Origin: Mansonella perstans
Taxonomy: Eukaryota > Nematoda > Chromadorea > Rhabditida > Onchocercidae
Direction: 5' to 3'
Length of the DNA stretch: 64,000 nucleotides
NCBI GenBank assembly: GCA_037074765.1
Contig: JBAMDO010000206.1
Coordinates: 1 to 64,000, forward strand
Positions 51,601 to 64,000 of this stretch are shown piece by piece; within the stretch, counting starts at the first letter, position 1; the number at the start of each line of letters is the position of its first letter. A program made the translations under genes and the position numbers. The notes beneath the pieces were generated by a model that was not told where the DNA came from, ran no database searches, and saw only the letters and a program-made list of their open reading frames with translations.

Positions 51601-54600
51601 GAATGGCTACGTTGGAATTGCAATAGTTAGGCATTTGATTTGAAAATATTGTTGTGGAATTGATATTCTTTTTTTTTTTGAAACTTTAGACATCATGAAC
51701 TAAATAACTTGACTACTTCTAATTTGGCACCATATACACTTATTTCAATGATTATATGTAAACTACAATTTACATTTCGAATTTCAGTTTTAATCATAGT
51801 TTTCTGAAAAGAAAAAGACAAATGAATACATTGTATTTCATAGGCCGATATTTATTACTGATTACATCAGATTTTTTTCTACTTTCGAAAAACATATAGT
51901 TAAAAATCTAAAATTATTCGATGTTATTCAAAAAAAAAACATGTAAAATAACTGATAATAACAATTGCCATTTTTTTTTCTTCGCTCCTCACTTAAACGA
52001 AACGATAGGATTATTAATTACATTAGATAATGAGAATGTTAATTATGGAAAAATTTATAAGAATTTCATACGAATCTTTTTTGCTTTTTATCCGAATTTT
52101 ATGCGATCAAAAGAAGGAAAATATGAGAAGGCGAGTGCAGTTTTTGATAGAAAAAAAAAACGCTACTATTAGAATTTTGCAATAAATGAAGAATTAAATG
52201 AGATAATAATTATTTAATTTTTTATTTTCGAATTTTATCACTTAATAAATTGCAGCAAATTCACATATATGTACCATTTGTTATCGAAAATTTAATTATT
52301 GAATTCACCAATAATTCATTGAATAATTTTCACTTTAATTCCAAAATAATTTGCATTTGATCAAAATTTCACTAATTCATTATTTTCGAATAAAAAATTT
52401 ATATTCGATAAATTTTGCATTTTTATTTCATGCTAGTAATAATTCATCATTTTGTCCATTATTAGTATCAATATGTTAGTAAGATTATGATAAAATTCTT
52501 TTGAATATAATAGCATTTATCATATCTATGCTGGCTTGTCGTTGTGGAATTCTGTTTCAAAAATTTTCAGAAAACTTAAATTGTAAAGCTAAGGAATGTT
52601 CATTCCTAGAACAGTTGCTGTTGTGGAATGTGTGTATGTATGTATGTATGTATGTGTACATGTAGTATATGTATATATATATGTCTGTGTGTGTGTGTGT
52701 ATGTGTATGTGTGTATGTGTGTATGTGTGTATGTCTTGTTAGCAAATCTTTCTTGCGTGCAACAATTTCTCATCCTGATTCAGTGTTAATTATAGTGAAT
52801 GAAAGGAATCTATTTCTAATTTATCATTTGAAATTTAAATCAAAAATTTCGACTGCTAAAATGTTTATAGATTTAAATAATTTTGCATATAAAAATATTT
52901 ATAACATGTTATAAATATTTTTATATTATTTTCTTTAAGATAAATAATATATTGCTATTAATAATATTAGCATGAATTATTTAAGATTACCAAAAGGAAG
53001 TAATCTTATTGGTGGATAATTTACTCTTATCAATGATTTTAACATTTAAAAATCATCACCAGTAATTAGCAATTAGTGTGAAATTTTAACACACAAGAAT
53101 TAATTGGCACAAAATTTTACATTTCCAATTTTTACAAGAAAAAAAAAAAAATAAAAATTATCAAATATCATTTCATGATGGTATCAAAGTATTGCTAATT
53201 ACTATTACTACAATTTGATGTGATGCATTGATAACTAATTGTTATCATTAAACCTCCATTTATAATCTTTTTGTCACTGTTTTAGGCAAAATTATCATTA
53301 CAACTTAAGTTAGCGATTTCATCATAACAGATTTTAAAACTTTCTGATATTAAATTTGACGTTAAAATTATCTTCGATATGAATTTTTTATAAGTATAAA
53401 ATGCCATACAATTTTGAAGTTATAATTTCCTTTTTTTTTTCCTTTTTCCGAAAGCTAATTTAAAACTGAAGTAATAATAATGCTGATAATAGTAGTAGTG
53501 CCTTAAAGCATCAATTTCAGCAAATTTATTTTATGCAATTCTTGTGTTGATAATAATCTGTTTGGTGTTCGCTATTATCGGTTCAGAATTTCAGGAAAGA
53601 GAATAAGAGTAAATTCTTCATATATTTACAAGGTATGAAGAGGAGGGAACACTGATAACAGTTGTGTGTTTGTTCCAAAATCTTGAAGCAGATGTGTAAT
53701 GGTTTGTTTCTGCTATTGCTTTCCTACCGTTGTCAATTAAAGTAGTTGCAATAGCAGTCGCAGTAGCAGAAGCTTAAGCTTTTTACTTTGAACCATTTCC
53801 AAGCTTATAACCACCGATCAGTTTCAACGGTTAATCCACTCTGTACAACAGTCATTTCATTCCGGTCAACATTATCATTTTGATAGATCATCCTGGATAT
53901 TGTAGTTATTCCAAATATTTTCATAATTTCTTTCATATTCATAAGTTTTCTTGCATAAATTTTACATCTTGCACATCTAGCAAATTTAATATTCATGTTG
54001 CTACATCAAGAGTTTAAACTTGATATTATCATCTGTTACCATTTATTTTCGTATCACTCTACTCATTTCAATGACTTTCGATAACATCATTACTTATTCT
54101 ACCGTCTCTGATAAACATACTTCCCTAATAGTTTGCTTTCAAAACAATTGATATTTTGGTTTTTTTTTTTTTTTTTTTTTTTTGGAATAGTATGGCCGAA
54201 ATTGGGAATCAAGGACAGGTAGAAGATGGTTTTGGTACTCGATCATTGGCTTCATTACGGAGCAGTACAGGGAGCGCTGTTTTCAAAGATCACCGATCAT
54301 CGATAAGGTTTCTACAATGGAACTTCCTTTTTTATTTTTAGATTTCTACATTTTTTAATTGGTAAAATGATATTTTGAAAATTGTTGAAGTGCTTTTCAA
54401 ATTGGATGTGTATGCCTGTGTATCTGTGTGTGTGTGTGTGCTTCATAGTAAAGATTTATATGAAAACGTCATGAACGTTATCGGTTGCTGATTTATGCTT
54501 GCATAAATTAGTTTATAAATAAAATTCAGTTACTTAAGACTTCTCATTTTTTCCTGATTATCATTTTTTCCTAACTAGTATAGTTTAAATTTAGGAAAAG

Positions 54601-57600
54601 GTAGAACAGCGAAGGAAAGACATCCAATTATCTTTGAGAAATTTCATTTCAAATGAAACTTTGATCATTTGATTTATGTTACCATTAATAAGAAAGAGAT
54701 TTCAAATTTTTATTCACTCAGTCACAATTTTGAGCTAATCTAACATTTTTTATGAGCCATAAAGAAATTATAAATCATTACTTTGTAAAAAAAAAAAAAG
54801 AAAACGAATCCAATAATTGCAACTGTTTTCTAAAAAAGAAAAGATATTCAATTTTTTTGAAATTGAAATATTGATAAATGAAAATCGAATCTTAAATATA
54901 TGTCTTATTCGATGAAACAAATCATTAGGCGATAACATGGTGATACAATTTTCTCTGTCAAAGAAAGGCAAAAAAAAGAAGCAAAAAAAACTAGTTTCAC
55001 ACAAAATATTATTAGAGAAATTGAATATAAAGTTAATTCACTTAGCATAAAAATTGATAAATAAATATATAATTTGCACAAAGATAATGATATAAACTTA
55101 AAAAAGTCAAAGAGCTCAGATAATGGATCTTTCAAAGAGATTTCCAGTTGTTTGTGTTGATGTTATTTGTTGGAGTTTGAAGTTTTAGAACATTTAAGAG
55201 GAGGCAAATTGAAAAAAAAGAAAATAATAAAATTCATTTTATGTTCAAATGTTAGTGCATAAATATATTTTAAACTGGCACTTCTACATTTATATGTGTA
55301 TAATGTATATATACGACGTTTGAAATGAAAGAAAAGAAATGAATGCTTAGAAAGCATTAGGATAAAAAAAGGAAAAAGGAAAAATGAAAAAAAAATCCAG
55401 AATGTAATCAAACGGATACGCATAATTTATGACTAAATCGAAGAAAAAAATATCGATGAAACTAAAAAAAAATTGGATGGGCAAGCTAACGGACTAATGG
55501 ATGAAAGAAGCTGATAATGATGACAATGATGATAATGATGATGATGATGATAAGGTAAAAGTTGTAGAGATGATTTGTATCAGCTTAGGATTAGAAACGA
55601 AAAATAACTAAAATAGGAACAATATCCCATAAATGGAAGAATTTTTCTAATTTTTATTTTAGAGTTACTTTCTTTGCATTCATTCAATTTTACTGTTCTA
55701 GTAAAATGATTATTTCCAAATATCAATATGTCAACGTAATTACTAATTGATTTTTTTTTTCCTACACTTTGAGCAAACCTTTTTTTTTATTGCTATAATT
55801 ATATTTAAAAAAATTTATATGCATACAGACACATACAGTGACAAATACACAAAGATATACACAAATATTTAGTATACATATCGAACTATTTTAAAAAGTC
55901 ACTTTTTTGTTTTTTAAAGAAAAATGGATGAGAAGAGGCGCGAAAGAGTGTATATTAGTTGGGCTTTCCTTTGAACATGTCGACAATGATAAGCTTAGTG
56001 ACATTATGTTTGTATTTTACAAACGTATGTATCGAGATCACTGGATACGAATATTAATTTTAGTCTTAGTTGAATTTTTTTGTTAATTAGTAATAGTTTA
56101 CCATCCATGCTATTTTTTATCCTTTCTCATTTTCATACTTCTATTACTATTGGCTACTTCAAAACGGTAGTTATAGTAGGATTTAATTTGCTGAGCAAAT
56201 TAAAATGTCCATATCTCACCGGATGATATATATATTCCATATATCGGTTATGTAGAACTATTTCCCTATTAAATACTCCCACCCTTATCTTTCTTTCCTT
56301 ATTCATCTCCTAAAATGTCATTTGTTTATTGCATTCAATGAGATAGATATAGGATTAGACCCTTAAAAGGCCTCTTTTGCAGTTAATCAATCAGTATTTA
56401 TCTTCTTCTTTGAAAATTCCTTTACAAACATTTAATAAGGTATCCTTATTTAAAATATAACATTCAATCACTTCAGTTCAAATATTGAGGATTAATTTTA
56501 GATTAAAAAAAATAGGTGATAGAGATTTAAAATAAAGTCTCACTAAAGAGTAAGCGATGTTTAACACAACGTCCGGAAGTAGCTGATTAGGATGATAACC
56601 CATCACTGATTCAATACGGTCACGGAAGTTTACCATTTTGGTGTGTTTGATTTTTGCTGTCCGGAAACGTATGTGTGACACGAGATGTATGCATGGAACA
56701 TGATACATGAATGATACTGTGGAATGAATGTGGAAAAGTGTATGTCAGTTTGAAAGATTTTGTAGTTTTGCTGAATTGTGGAGTGGTATCGAATAATGTA
56801 TGCTATTTGCATTGTGTTGAAGGAGTACAGCATCGTCATCAACTGCAACATCACGTCCGTTACTGCCATACGTGACGCATTATAGCGATTCGGGTTTCTC
56901 CAGTACGCTAAGCAGTGGTTCAAGTTGTTCATTTCTCCCTCCACCACCACCCTATCGTGGATTTCGTGGATCCACCAAACAACATCATCGAATTCATCGT
57001 AGTTTGAGCGATTCCAAATATGGCTCAACAACTGAATGCCATCTCATGAGACTTCCAACCGGTCTATGTGCTGGCAGTGTCAATTTGCAGGAATTATGTC
57101 GTGCACCACGTGCTGGTAGTTGGACATCCAGAGTAAGTTCAATTTACCATCTTCCATCTCTTATATCATCAAATGTAAATTGTCCATCAATTTGCAAATG
57201 ATATATTTAAGTATTTGACTAATTTATAACTTTTCTTTTAATTAAATTTGTGTTTTCTTCATTCTCTTACAATTATCCTATTTATTCATCTACCATCATT
57301 ATTACTAGTTTATTTATGGAAAATTAAAATGAAATGATCTCGTGCAGAAAACTGCAATTCAATCGTAACTATTTATCTATTTTTCATAAATGCATTCTGA
57401 AATATCTTTCTATTTATTTTTTTTATTAAGTGAAAATCATTTCAAAGATTTGCAATAATCTAACTACAGCAAATTTTCTTAATGATCGGATTATTTTTGA
57501 AAATTTTAAATTAAAAGGTATATTCTTTTTTAGGTATTGTTTTCATTCGATCTATTGAAAAATTCCGGAATTTCAATTAAAGTCAAAGTTTCATCGTAAG

Positions 57601-60600
57601 GGGCTTCCTCTATGGGATAAAAAGCAGCCTGGGTGCTAATGAGTATTGATATTTTCTCGCGGATGGTTTTGTGTGCTTGCTTTTAGGAAATGATCCTAGG
57701 AGTATAAAAGTAAAACGGAATGGTTAACCATTTCTTCATTCCTTAACATTATTTCATTTTTCAAATCTTTTTTTTTCAGAGCTCTAAATTATAGTTTCTG
57801 TATTTTTTTCTTTTCTTTTTTTCCTCATCTTAGCTTCTTTTTTTCCAGTTTATAATTTCGATTTGTGGAACAACGTATTGAACTTACTTTAAATATAATT
57901 ATCTCCAAAATGTATCAAAATCTTGAGAATTTTTTGCAGTTATTTGAAATTTTTTAAATTATTAAATTTTGTGCGGTATTTTCGGTATTTTTTATAAAAA
58001 CGGTTTTTTTAAAAAATGCAATGCTTATACGAGAATTCTTTCATCATTTAGTTATGATCATAATTGGATAATTTCATATATTCTGCAGGAGTATTTGTTG
58101 TTGGACTTTTGTTTGCAACATTTAAATAATATTTTATCATGATTTTAAATTTTTTTTAAAATGGATATTCTTAAAAATATTTCGTAAGGAAAAAAGTGCA
58201 ATATAACCTTTACTTTAACTACTTCATTTCTATGTTCACTATCGCTTTACTAGACTTACTAAACAAACGTCAATTACTATTCTTCACCAAACTTACTAGC
58301 TTAATTAGTATTATTTGTTGTGTAAGTTTTGAAACCATAAATCTTCGGGGAGTAATTATTTTAAATGAATATTATTTAAGGCGAAAAGGGATTTCGCGAT
58401 GTATATGAAGGGAAAGTGAGAAAGGAATGTGAGATATAATGTGAGATATAACTCATTATGGCCATAATGTGAAACGAACCATTTTTTGTTATTGAAATTG
58501 CATTTTTGTTGGAAAAAATGAGGAAAAAAGCTAATCTCAGTTATATTATCTTTCATTGAAATTATTTATGCTTTTTTCTTTGCTGCATTAAATTTGAATG
58601 TTTTATTTGCTATGTTTAATCATCACTAATGAATGAGTTTTTGTGAAAAAGGAATTATTTAATTATTGTTATTAAGACCATTCAAAATTAACTGTTCAGT
58701 GAATGAATTTTAATTAAAATCAACTGTTCTAACTTAGACTGATGAAGTGATGAAAATGATGGGAAGGAATATGATTGGTATGAGAAAATTTTAGCTAAAT
58801 TCTAAATTTCAAATTTTGTTGTTTTGAGTAAGGATTATTTTAGCAAGCATGGCAATAAATGTAGATATAATGAGGGGGTGCTGAAAGTAAAGAATGAAGA
58901 AAATAGGCGGAGGATTCAATTTGAATACACAGCTGGTATAACTTTTTTTTGCCGAATTTAGAGCCTGACAATGAAGCAATAAAAAAAATGGATTAGCGTG
59001 TCGTCATGAAAAATTTCGCTACTTTTCCACGATGTTTAAACAATTTCTACGGATTAGAATGTTAAGCTAAATTCTATAACTTTTTACTTAAAATCAAATT
59101 TTTCATTTTAATTATGCAAAAAATTTTGGACTTCATTTTTTTTTTTGCAGAGTCCGTCACCATCCATGTCAACAGTATCTTGTCCAGAATATCCGGAACT
59201 GCAGGAGAAATTGCATCGGTTGGCAATGGCTCGTGATAGTTTATCATTGCAGGTATATACTGCCTCATTGTTGGAAAAAGAAAAACTATGATATATTTCA
59301 ATCATTAAGTCTGTCCTAATGTTATTGTAATACGTGAAAATTTGTGCTAGTTTCAATTGTTTTGGTTAAGTTAACTATTTCATCAGTAGTTTTGCCTTTT
59401 CGAAATCAGTTCAAACACTAATTGATTTATGATGAATTATTTATGATAGCATATTTGATTTTTCCATAAATGTATAATAATTTGAAATTACTTTTTGTTT
59501 TTCACTTCAGAATTTTTTCTTTTATTTTTTTTCTTGCACATCTTGCACTATGCACTATGTTGCTTTTTCTTGCACTATGCCGAAATTTTGAGAAATTCGG
59601 AAAAATTATTGTCATGGATTATTTGCCATATTTTTTCAGTAACATTAAAGACATTTTTGTTTTTTATTAAAACTTCCAAGTAAGCTATGCATTTTAAATT
59701 AGCAAATTTTAGGTAACTATATTAACGGAACAGGTCGGTGCTCAGAAAGAAAAGATACGTGATCTGGAAAATCTTTTAGCAACTAAAGCGAACAATTTAG
59801 ATTCAACCGAGGAATTACTGCAGGAAGTCAGTTCTGCATTTTTATATATATGCCATTTCATTTTATTAATTGTAGTCGTTTATTAATCTGATTCATCCTT
59901 TATGGGAAAGTTTTTTATTGAGATTAAATTAAGCATTTCAAAGTTTAAATTGATTATTGCAAATCTTGTTATTATTGCAGCGTGTTGATAGTAACGGTGA
60001 TTTGGAGTCGAAAAAAATGGATCTTTTAGCTGAAGTTTCGAATTTGAAACTCAAATATGCTACGTTAGAGAAAGAGAAAATGGAGACAGAAAGGAAGCTC
60101 CAACTTTCCCAGGTTTCTTTTCTTTTTTTTAAATTCGAATTTTAGGTCAACTTTACCATTATTATGGTGAAATTTCAAGTATTATTTGCTACCACAAAAT
60201 ACATTTTATTTTTTGAAATGCAGATATGATTTTTCGGCTTTTTCTAAAATTATCGAGGAGTGATTAGTTATCACTTCTATTCCTACGTCATTATTAGTAT
60301 CAATTATGCATATCCTTTTCAGTGGGCTTAACTTTTGTTATGTATTATTTATATCTTTCATTTCAGTTTAGTACTGGTATGCCTTGTGATTTACAAAAAA
60401 AAAGATGAAAATTAAACGAAGAGAATTTCAGGCTGAAATTGAACATTTAAACCAAACAATGCAAAGTTTTATCATGCAACATGGTCTCCCTCCGCAGGTT
60501 TATAAGACTCAAATTCATACTCACTTGCCGTATCAGCAAATGATTGGTAGTAATATCAGTGCGGAAACTGATCAAGGTTGGAAGGATATTCATAATAAGC

Positions 60601-63600
60601 TTATTTTATCAGTTGAATAAATAAAGAGTAGAATTTATGTGATTCTTTTAACTCTTTAGTAATTCTAAAATTTTGCAGCAGAATTTACAAGTCTATGTTT
60701 TTCCAGTAAACTGTATTGATAAGCTTATTATTTAATTGTTGTCCCATTGCTGAAAATGATTTGTGTTATTCGGAATAAATGAGGAAAAACTTTTGCATAA
60801 ATTATTTAATTTTCTTACATAATTATTTTTTTTTGCAGCAAGCGAAATGGTACAATTGCGAATGGCTGTGCAACGACTTATTATGGATAATGAGCAGAAA
60901 GTTGGACTTTTCAAATATTTGATTTATTTTGTTTAACTTACATATTTAACTTGCGATCTCCTGAAAGATAAAATTAGTTGAAAATTTTTTACATCTGTCC
61001 GATTGCATAGTTTAAAGAAATTTTTATTGACTGAAATCTCATGTGATACAGATATCGAAATTATAAGAAAATGATGCTATATCATCTATTATAAACTGTT
61101 TTTGATTGCTTAATTTTATCAAAAAGTTACCATTGTATTTTTGCAGAATATTCAAATTAGTTCGTTGAGAAATGCATTGGATGAGCATTGTCGTAACGGA
61201 CGTGAAGCTGACATTTGCGCAGCACCAACGATCTCTTTGCCACGTTGTTACATTCAAAATAATTTTGAAGCTTCTCAACCATTCGATATTAATACTCAAC
61301 TTAGACGATTACTCCTTGTAAGCTATCACTATCAAAAAAAAAAAATACATATCTTTTATTTCATTTGAAGATTTGCAGAAATTTGAACTGCTTGCTTCTG
61401 ACTACACTTATACCAAGTAATATATTTTCTGCTTTTCTTTCTGGATATATCTAAATTTTCCAAAGATAAATATTGCAGGCATATTATAGTACTATGCTAT
61501 AACAAGAGCGTAATTATCTTTAACTTATGTGTGTAGAAAAATTATTTGATATTTTTAGGATGATGCGAACGAACATATTGCCCATTCTTCATCTTTTCCA
61601 ACCAGTCTTTGTAATGCCCAACAACGAAGCGCTATCTTTTCGAGAGCACCCTCAGCAGTGCAGGTTCAATAATTTCATATTTGCATTTCAATTATAGATT
61701 AAAAGTAATAAGTTTAAAAAATTTATATTATAATGATTTGCTAAAGAAAGCATATAATACGCTTTTGAAATGCTTTTCTAATTTATTTTTCCAAAAATAC
61801 AATAATTCACAAAAATAACCATATCTAAATGACCATTGAAATTTTTAACAAAGCTAGAAATTTCAGAACTGAAGAAAATCAACAATGCTTTATTTCAGTC
61901 ATCATCATCCTATACCTCATCATTATCAACAGCATCACCGCAACATAGTTGGTCAAATTCGGGCACACCAAGAGTACAAACTAATTATGATCCTACGATC
62001 ACTGTACCACCTCTTTCATCCAGAGCAACTGGCCACACTGCTCCCAAGTATCATTTTAAATTTATAAAATGTGGACTCTATTAAATTTGCCATTTGAAGA
62101 TAGATAATTCAATACTTTAAACTTTTATAGCTATCACTCACCATCATCTCCGGCTGCTCGACAATTAGCTGCTGAACTGGATGAATTGCGTCGTATTGGA
62201 AATGAAATGCAACATAAACACGATACATTTCAGAATCCAAGCTTTTCCAAGTCATTCGGACGCAAAGTAAGTAGAAATATCGTTTGTAACAATGTGTATT
62301 AAATGCTTAAGGGATGAAATTTCTTTCATGTTTTGTTAATTTTCAATAGTATGATGCGATCGCAAATTTTCTTTACCCATAGGCTGCTTCAACTTTAACA
62401 CTTCCGCGTAAAAAGCTTTCTGCAACATCGTCGGGAGGTATATCAGGTAAATCTTACTATTAATTCGCTTTTGTCGATCCTTTCAATTTTCAATTGCAAT
62501 TTGAAAAAGTTCTTTGCTGATAGGCTTCAGATTTTCCAAGGTTTTAAAAGTAAATGTATCTCATAATATTTTAATTCTGAGATTTCTATATTGATTAAAG
62601 TTTCCATATGCCTTTTTTTTTTTTTTTGAAGCCGAAAGTGATGACGAAATAATGCGAGGGGTACAAACCAGGTCTTCTATTGAAATTGGAAAATTTAAAC
62701 GTGGAAAAACAAGGTATATCTAGAAATTCCTCAAATTTATTTTTATGAAGTATTTCCCTCTGGAATAGCTTATCTTTAAATAAATGAAATATTGCTTTGA
62801 AATTAGAATATTGTAAGAGAGAGAGACAGGAGAACGAGAAGAAAAGAATACATAAAAGAAAGATACTTGAAAATTTTGCAAAGTTTATATCGTTTCAGTA
62901 AAGGAACACATCACATTTCATCCTAATTTCAGGTCTTCATTAAAGAATTTACTTGGCAAATTAACAAGAAGTGCTTCGCAAGAAATCAGATCTGCTGATT
63001 TTCAACGTGCTGGCACTTTAAGGTTCTTTTTTTCACTTTTTCATTTTGTTTTAAAAAATTTTACAAATTTTGATTGAAAAAGAATTTGATAAGAAAAGCG
63101 ATCTTTCATACATTTAAATTCATCTTTCAAGAAATTTTTAAAACATAAAGACATGATATGAATTAGGAAATTGTCATTACTAACATAATACATCTTAAAC
63201 ATGGTTAAGGAAAGTTCTGAGAAGAAAATCGATCAAAAAATAATAATACGATATGAATTTATGAAGGAATTTAGTATTAGATAGAGTGAAATGCCAATAA
63301 TGAATTGCGTAAAATTATTTTTTTTCATAATTTATCATGAATCATAAATTATTTCGCAACCGTTGCTCATTAGTCATTCAAAAATTCAAATGGTTTACCA
63401 CAAATTTGAAGATATTATTATGTCTTTCAGACCAGCGCATTCATCACGATTACCTATTTATGGACCAATTTCCGGTGCCATAGCACTTCGACCACCGCTA
63501 CAACAATTTGTTGATTGGAGCAAAGAACAAATTTGCGAATGGATGGCGGAAATTGGTTTCAGCGTTTATGTACCCGAAGTTGAACGTTTTATACGGAGTG

Positions 63601-63891
63601 GTCGACATCTGTTGAATATGACCAATCAGGAATATGAGAAGGTTTTTTCAGTGATTTAAAGCACAAATTTATCAATATCAGCATGAAAATCCCATAATTT
63701 AAGATGAAAAATTTTTATCTGCTTAGTAAATAAGGCGTAAAAGAAGTACATAAAAGTGCGCTACAGTAGAACGGTTATGTTTTCAGGAATTGCTGATGAA
63801 GAACCCGTTACATAGGAAGCGTTTACGCTGCATATTGACAAGTATAAGTCGAGGTATAAAAGATTCTGCGGATCGTATGGATTTGCATCAG
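43799..63891 (+). CDS. hlb-1: Liprin-beta scaffold (5' part; continues past the window)
   Basis: Exons: 43799-43877, 48053-48171, 48759-48917, 50968-51063, about 54219-54307, 56823-57132, 59151-59252, 59713-59826, 59981-60112, 60432-60576, 60839-60900, 61147-61317, 61559-61663, 61899-62047, 62131-62266, 62383-62446, 62632-62713, 62933-63022, 63431-63641 and 63787-63891. They encode about 840 aa before the window ends. The start (ANRMFNLALEELNFIADG) matches the liprin-beta N-terminus. Coiled-coil exons include VTILTEQVGAQKEKIRDLE and KKMDLLAEVSNLKLKYATLE. A basic SSLKNLLGKLTRSASQ segment precedes SAM domain 1 (about 761-826, FVDWSKEQICEWM to RKRLRCILTSIS). SAM 2 and 3 should follow outside. 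Liprin-beta binds liprin-alpha and organises synapses and adhesion sites. Exon 5 is uncertain: the CAG acceptor at 54218 keeps phase with exon 4, but an upstream ATG at 54192 suggests an alternative start. Confidence 0.93.
44292..44362 (+). repeat. Two-copy tandem repeat, period 34 bp
   Basis: TCAGCTAG, ATATGATTGAT and AAACCGAT recur in order at 44292 and 44326 with few differences, inside hlb-1 intron 1. Confidence 0.75.
45543..45690 (+). repeat. GT/GTAT microsatellite
   Basis: TA repeats pass into long GT runs with GTAT interruptions and then ACGTAC and ACATGT palindromic words, inside hlb-1 intron 1. Open frames here on both strands are repeat artefacts. Confidence 0.95.
47321..47497 (+). 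CDS. Small intronic ORF of unknown status (58 aa)
   Basis: ATG to TGA encodes 58 residues including SKWKVIGPHLEDVRGNSK and ERVVVELVKVVTNYEILWPS, with protein-like composition. It lies in hlb-1 intron 1, same strand. No acceptor with correct phase links it to hlb-1 exons, and no family was recognised. It may be a nested gene, an alternative exon remnant or chance. Confidence 0.2.
   Translation: MVTSTEKAIIAFNFQLKFISKWKVIGPHLEDVRGNSKERVVVELVKVVTNYEILWPSF
47907..47962 (+). repeat. 56-bp direct repeat, copy 1
   Basis: This segment, starting CTGAAGTAATCATATTTATA and ending GTTCGTCGAA, recurs at 48675-48730 with a single mismatch (C vs T at the 26th base). Copy 1 is about 90 bp upstream of hlb-1 exon 2. 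Confidence 0.9.
48675..48730 (+). repeat. 56-bp direct repeat, copy 2
   Basis: Near-identical to 47907-47962 (55 of 56 bases). Copy 2 ends 28 bp before hlb-1 exon 3 (48759) and therefore overlaps the region expected to hold the branch point and upstream intron end. Near identity implies a recent duplication or gene conversion. Confidence 0.9.
52629..52735 (+). repeat. GTAT/GT microsatellite
   Basis: GTAT tetranucleotide repeats, then TA and GT runs, in the hlb-1 intron between exons 4 and 5. It resembles the 45543-45690 array in order and includes a shared ACATGTA word. Confidence 0.95.
54160..54194 (+). promoter_or_regulatory. Candidate alternative start of a short hlb-1 isoform
   Basis: A run of 24 T (54160-54183) is followed by GGAATAG, an acceptor-like TAG ending at 54190, and then an ATG at 54192 that opens MAEIGNQGQVEDGFGTRSLA in the hlb-1 frame. 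Splicing from exon 4 to 54191 would be out of frame, so this acceptor makes sense as a leader-splice site. The 1-nt spacing mirrors the two upstream genes. Confidence 0.4.
55511..55552 (+). repeat. GAT/GATAAT microsatellite
   Basis: Imperfect GATAAT and GATGAC units pass into a pure GAT run, inside an hlb-1 intron. Confidence 0.85.
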
Positions 63892-64000
63892 GTTGGTGAA
63901 GTTTGTTGAAGTTTATAAATTTCCATTTTTGTTGGTTATGGTTTACCATTAGGATTAAAAAATGACTCATGCTTAATAATATCGACTTAATTAATTTAGT

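Noticed and set aside
52557..52745. Open frame rich in THTH on the minus strand
   Set aside because: Translation of the GTAT/GT repeat in an hlb-1 intron.
60577..60620. Read-through of hlb-1 exon 10 to a stop codon
   Set aside because: The GTTGGA donor at 60577 joins in phase to exon 11 (SEMVQLRMAVQRLIM), continuing the coiled coil; the stop is intronic.

Overview
This window is animal nuclear DNA, most likely from a spirurid or filarial nematode. It is very AT-rich, and the genes are split into many short exons with worm-type splice sites (a T-rich tract, then TTTCAG or TTTTAG). Two genes have a splice acceptor only 2 nt upstream of the start ATG, as expected for spliced-leader trans-splicing. 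The proteins match a worm gene set: gsk-3, an ACT1-like SEFIR adaptor (actl-1) and liprin-beta (hlb-1). No bacterial operons, rRNA, tRNA or CRISPR arrays were seen. Exon models were built by eye from reading frame, splice consensus and phase. Every multi-exon model below closes in phase except where stated.

Layout: (1) 1-135, + strand: last 44 codons of a gene entering from the left. (2) 136-14579: long AT-rich non-coding stretch. (3) 14580-16975, +: small secreted or surface protein with EGF-like modules. (4) 19083-24719, +: secreted protein with two MAM-like domains. (5) 27399-30439, -: gsk-3, complete in 9 exons, 400 aa. (6) 33939-36735, -: death domain plus SEFIR adaptor, actl-1 orthologue, complete in 9 exons, 361 aa. 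(7) 37757-39758, -: mitochondrial carrier of the SLC25A19 (thiamine pyrophosphate) type, complete in 8 exons, 302 aa. (8) 39759-43798: divergent intergenic region. (9) 43799 to the right edge, +: liprin-beta (hlb-1), 20 exons seen up to the first SAM domain; the gene runs off the window.

Themes: genes 3 and 4 are neighbouring extracellular proteins, possibly cuticle, surface or matrix factors. Genes 5 to 7 are all on the minus strand and act in unrelated processes: Wnt and other kinase signalling, IL-17-type receptor signalling, and mitochondrial cofactor import. Gene 9 is a synaptic or cell-adhesion scaffold with very large introns that hold microsatellites and short duplications. The most interesting item is the actl-1-like adaptor, which points to an IL-17 receptor type pathway in this worm. 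Also worth attention are repeated use of AAG splice acceptors, a likely internal start in hlb-1, and small repeat or hairpin families in introns.
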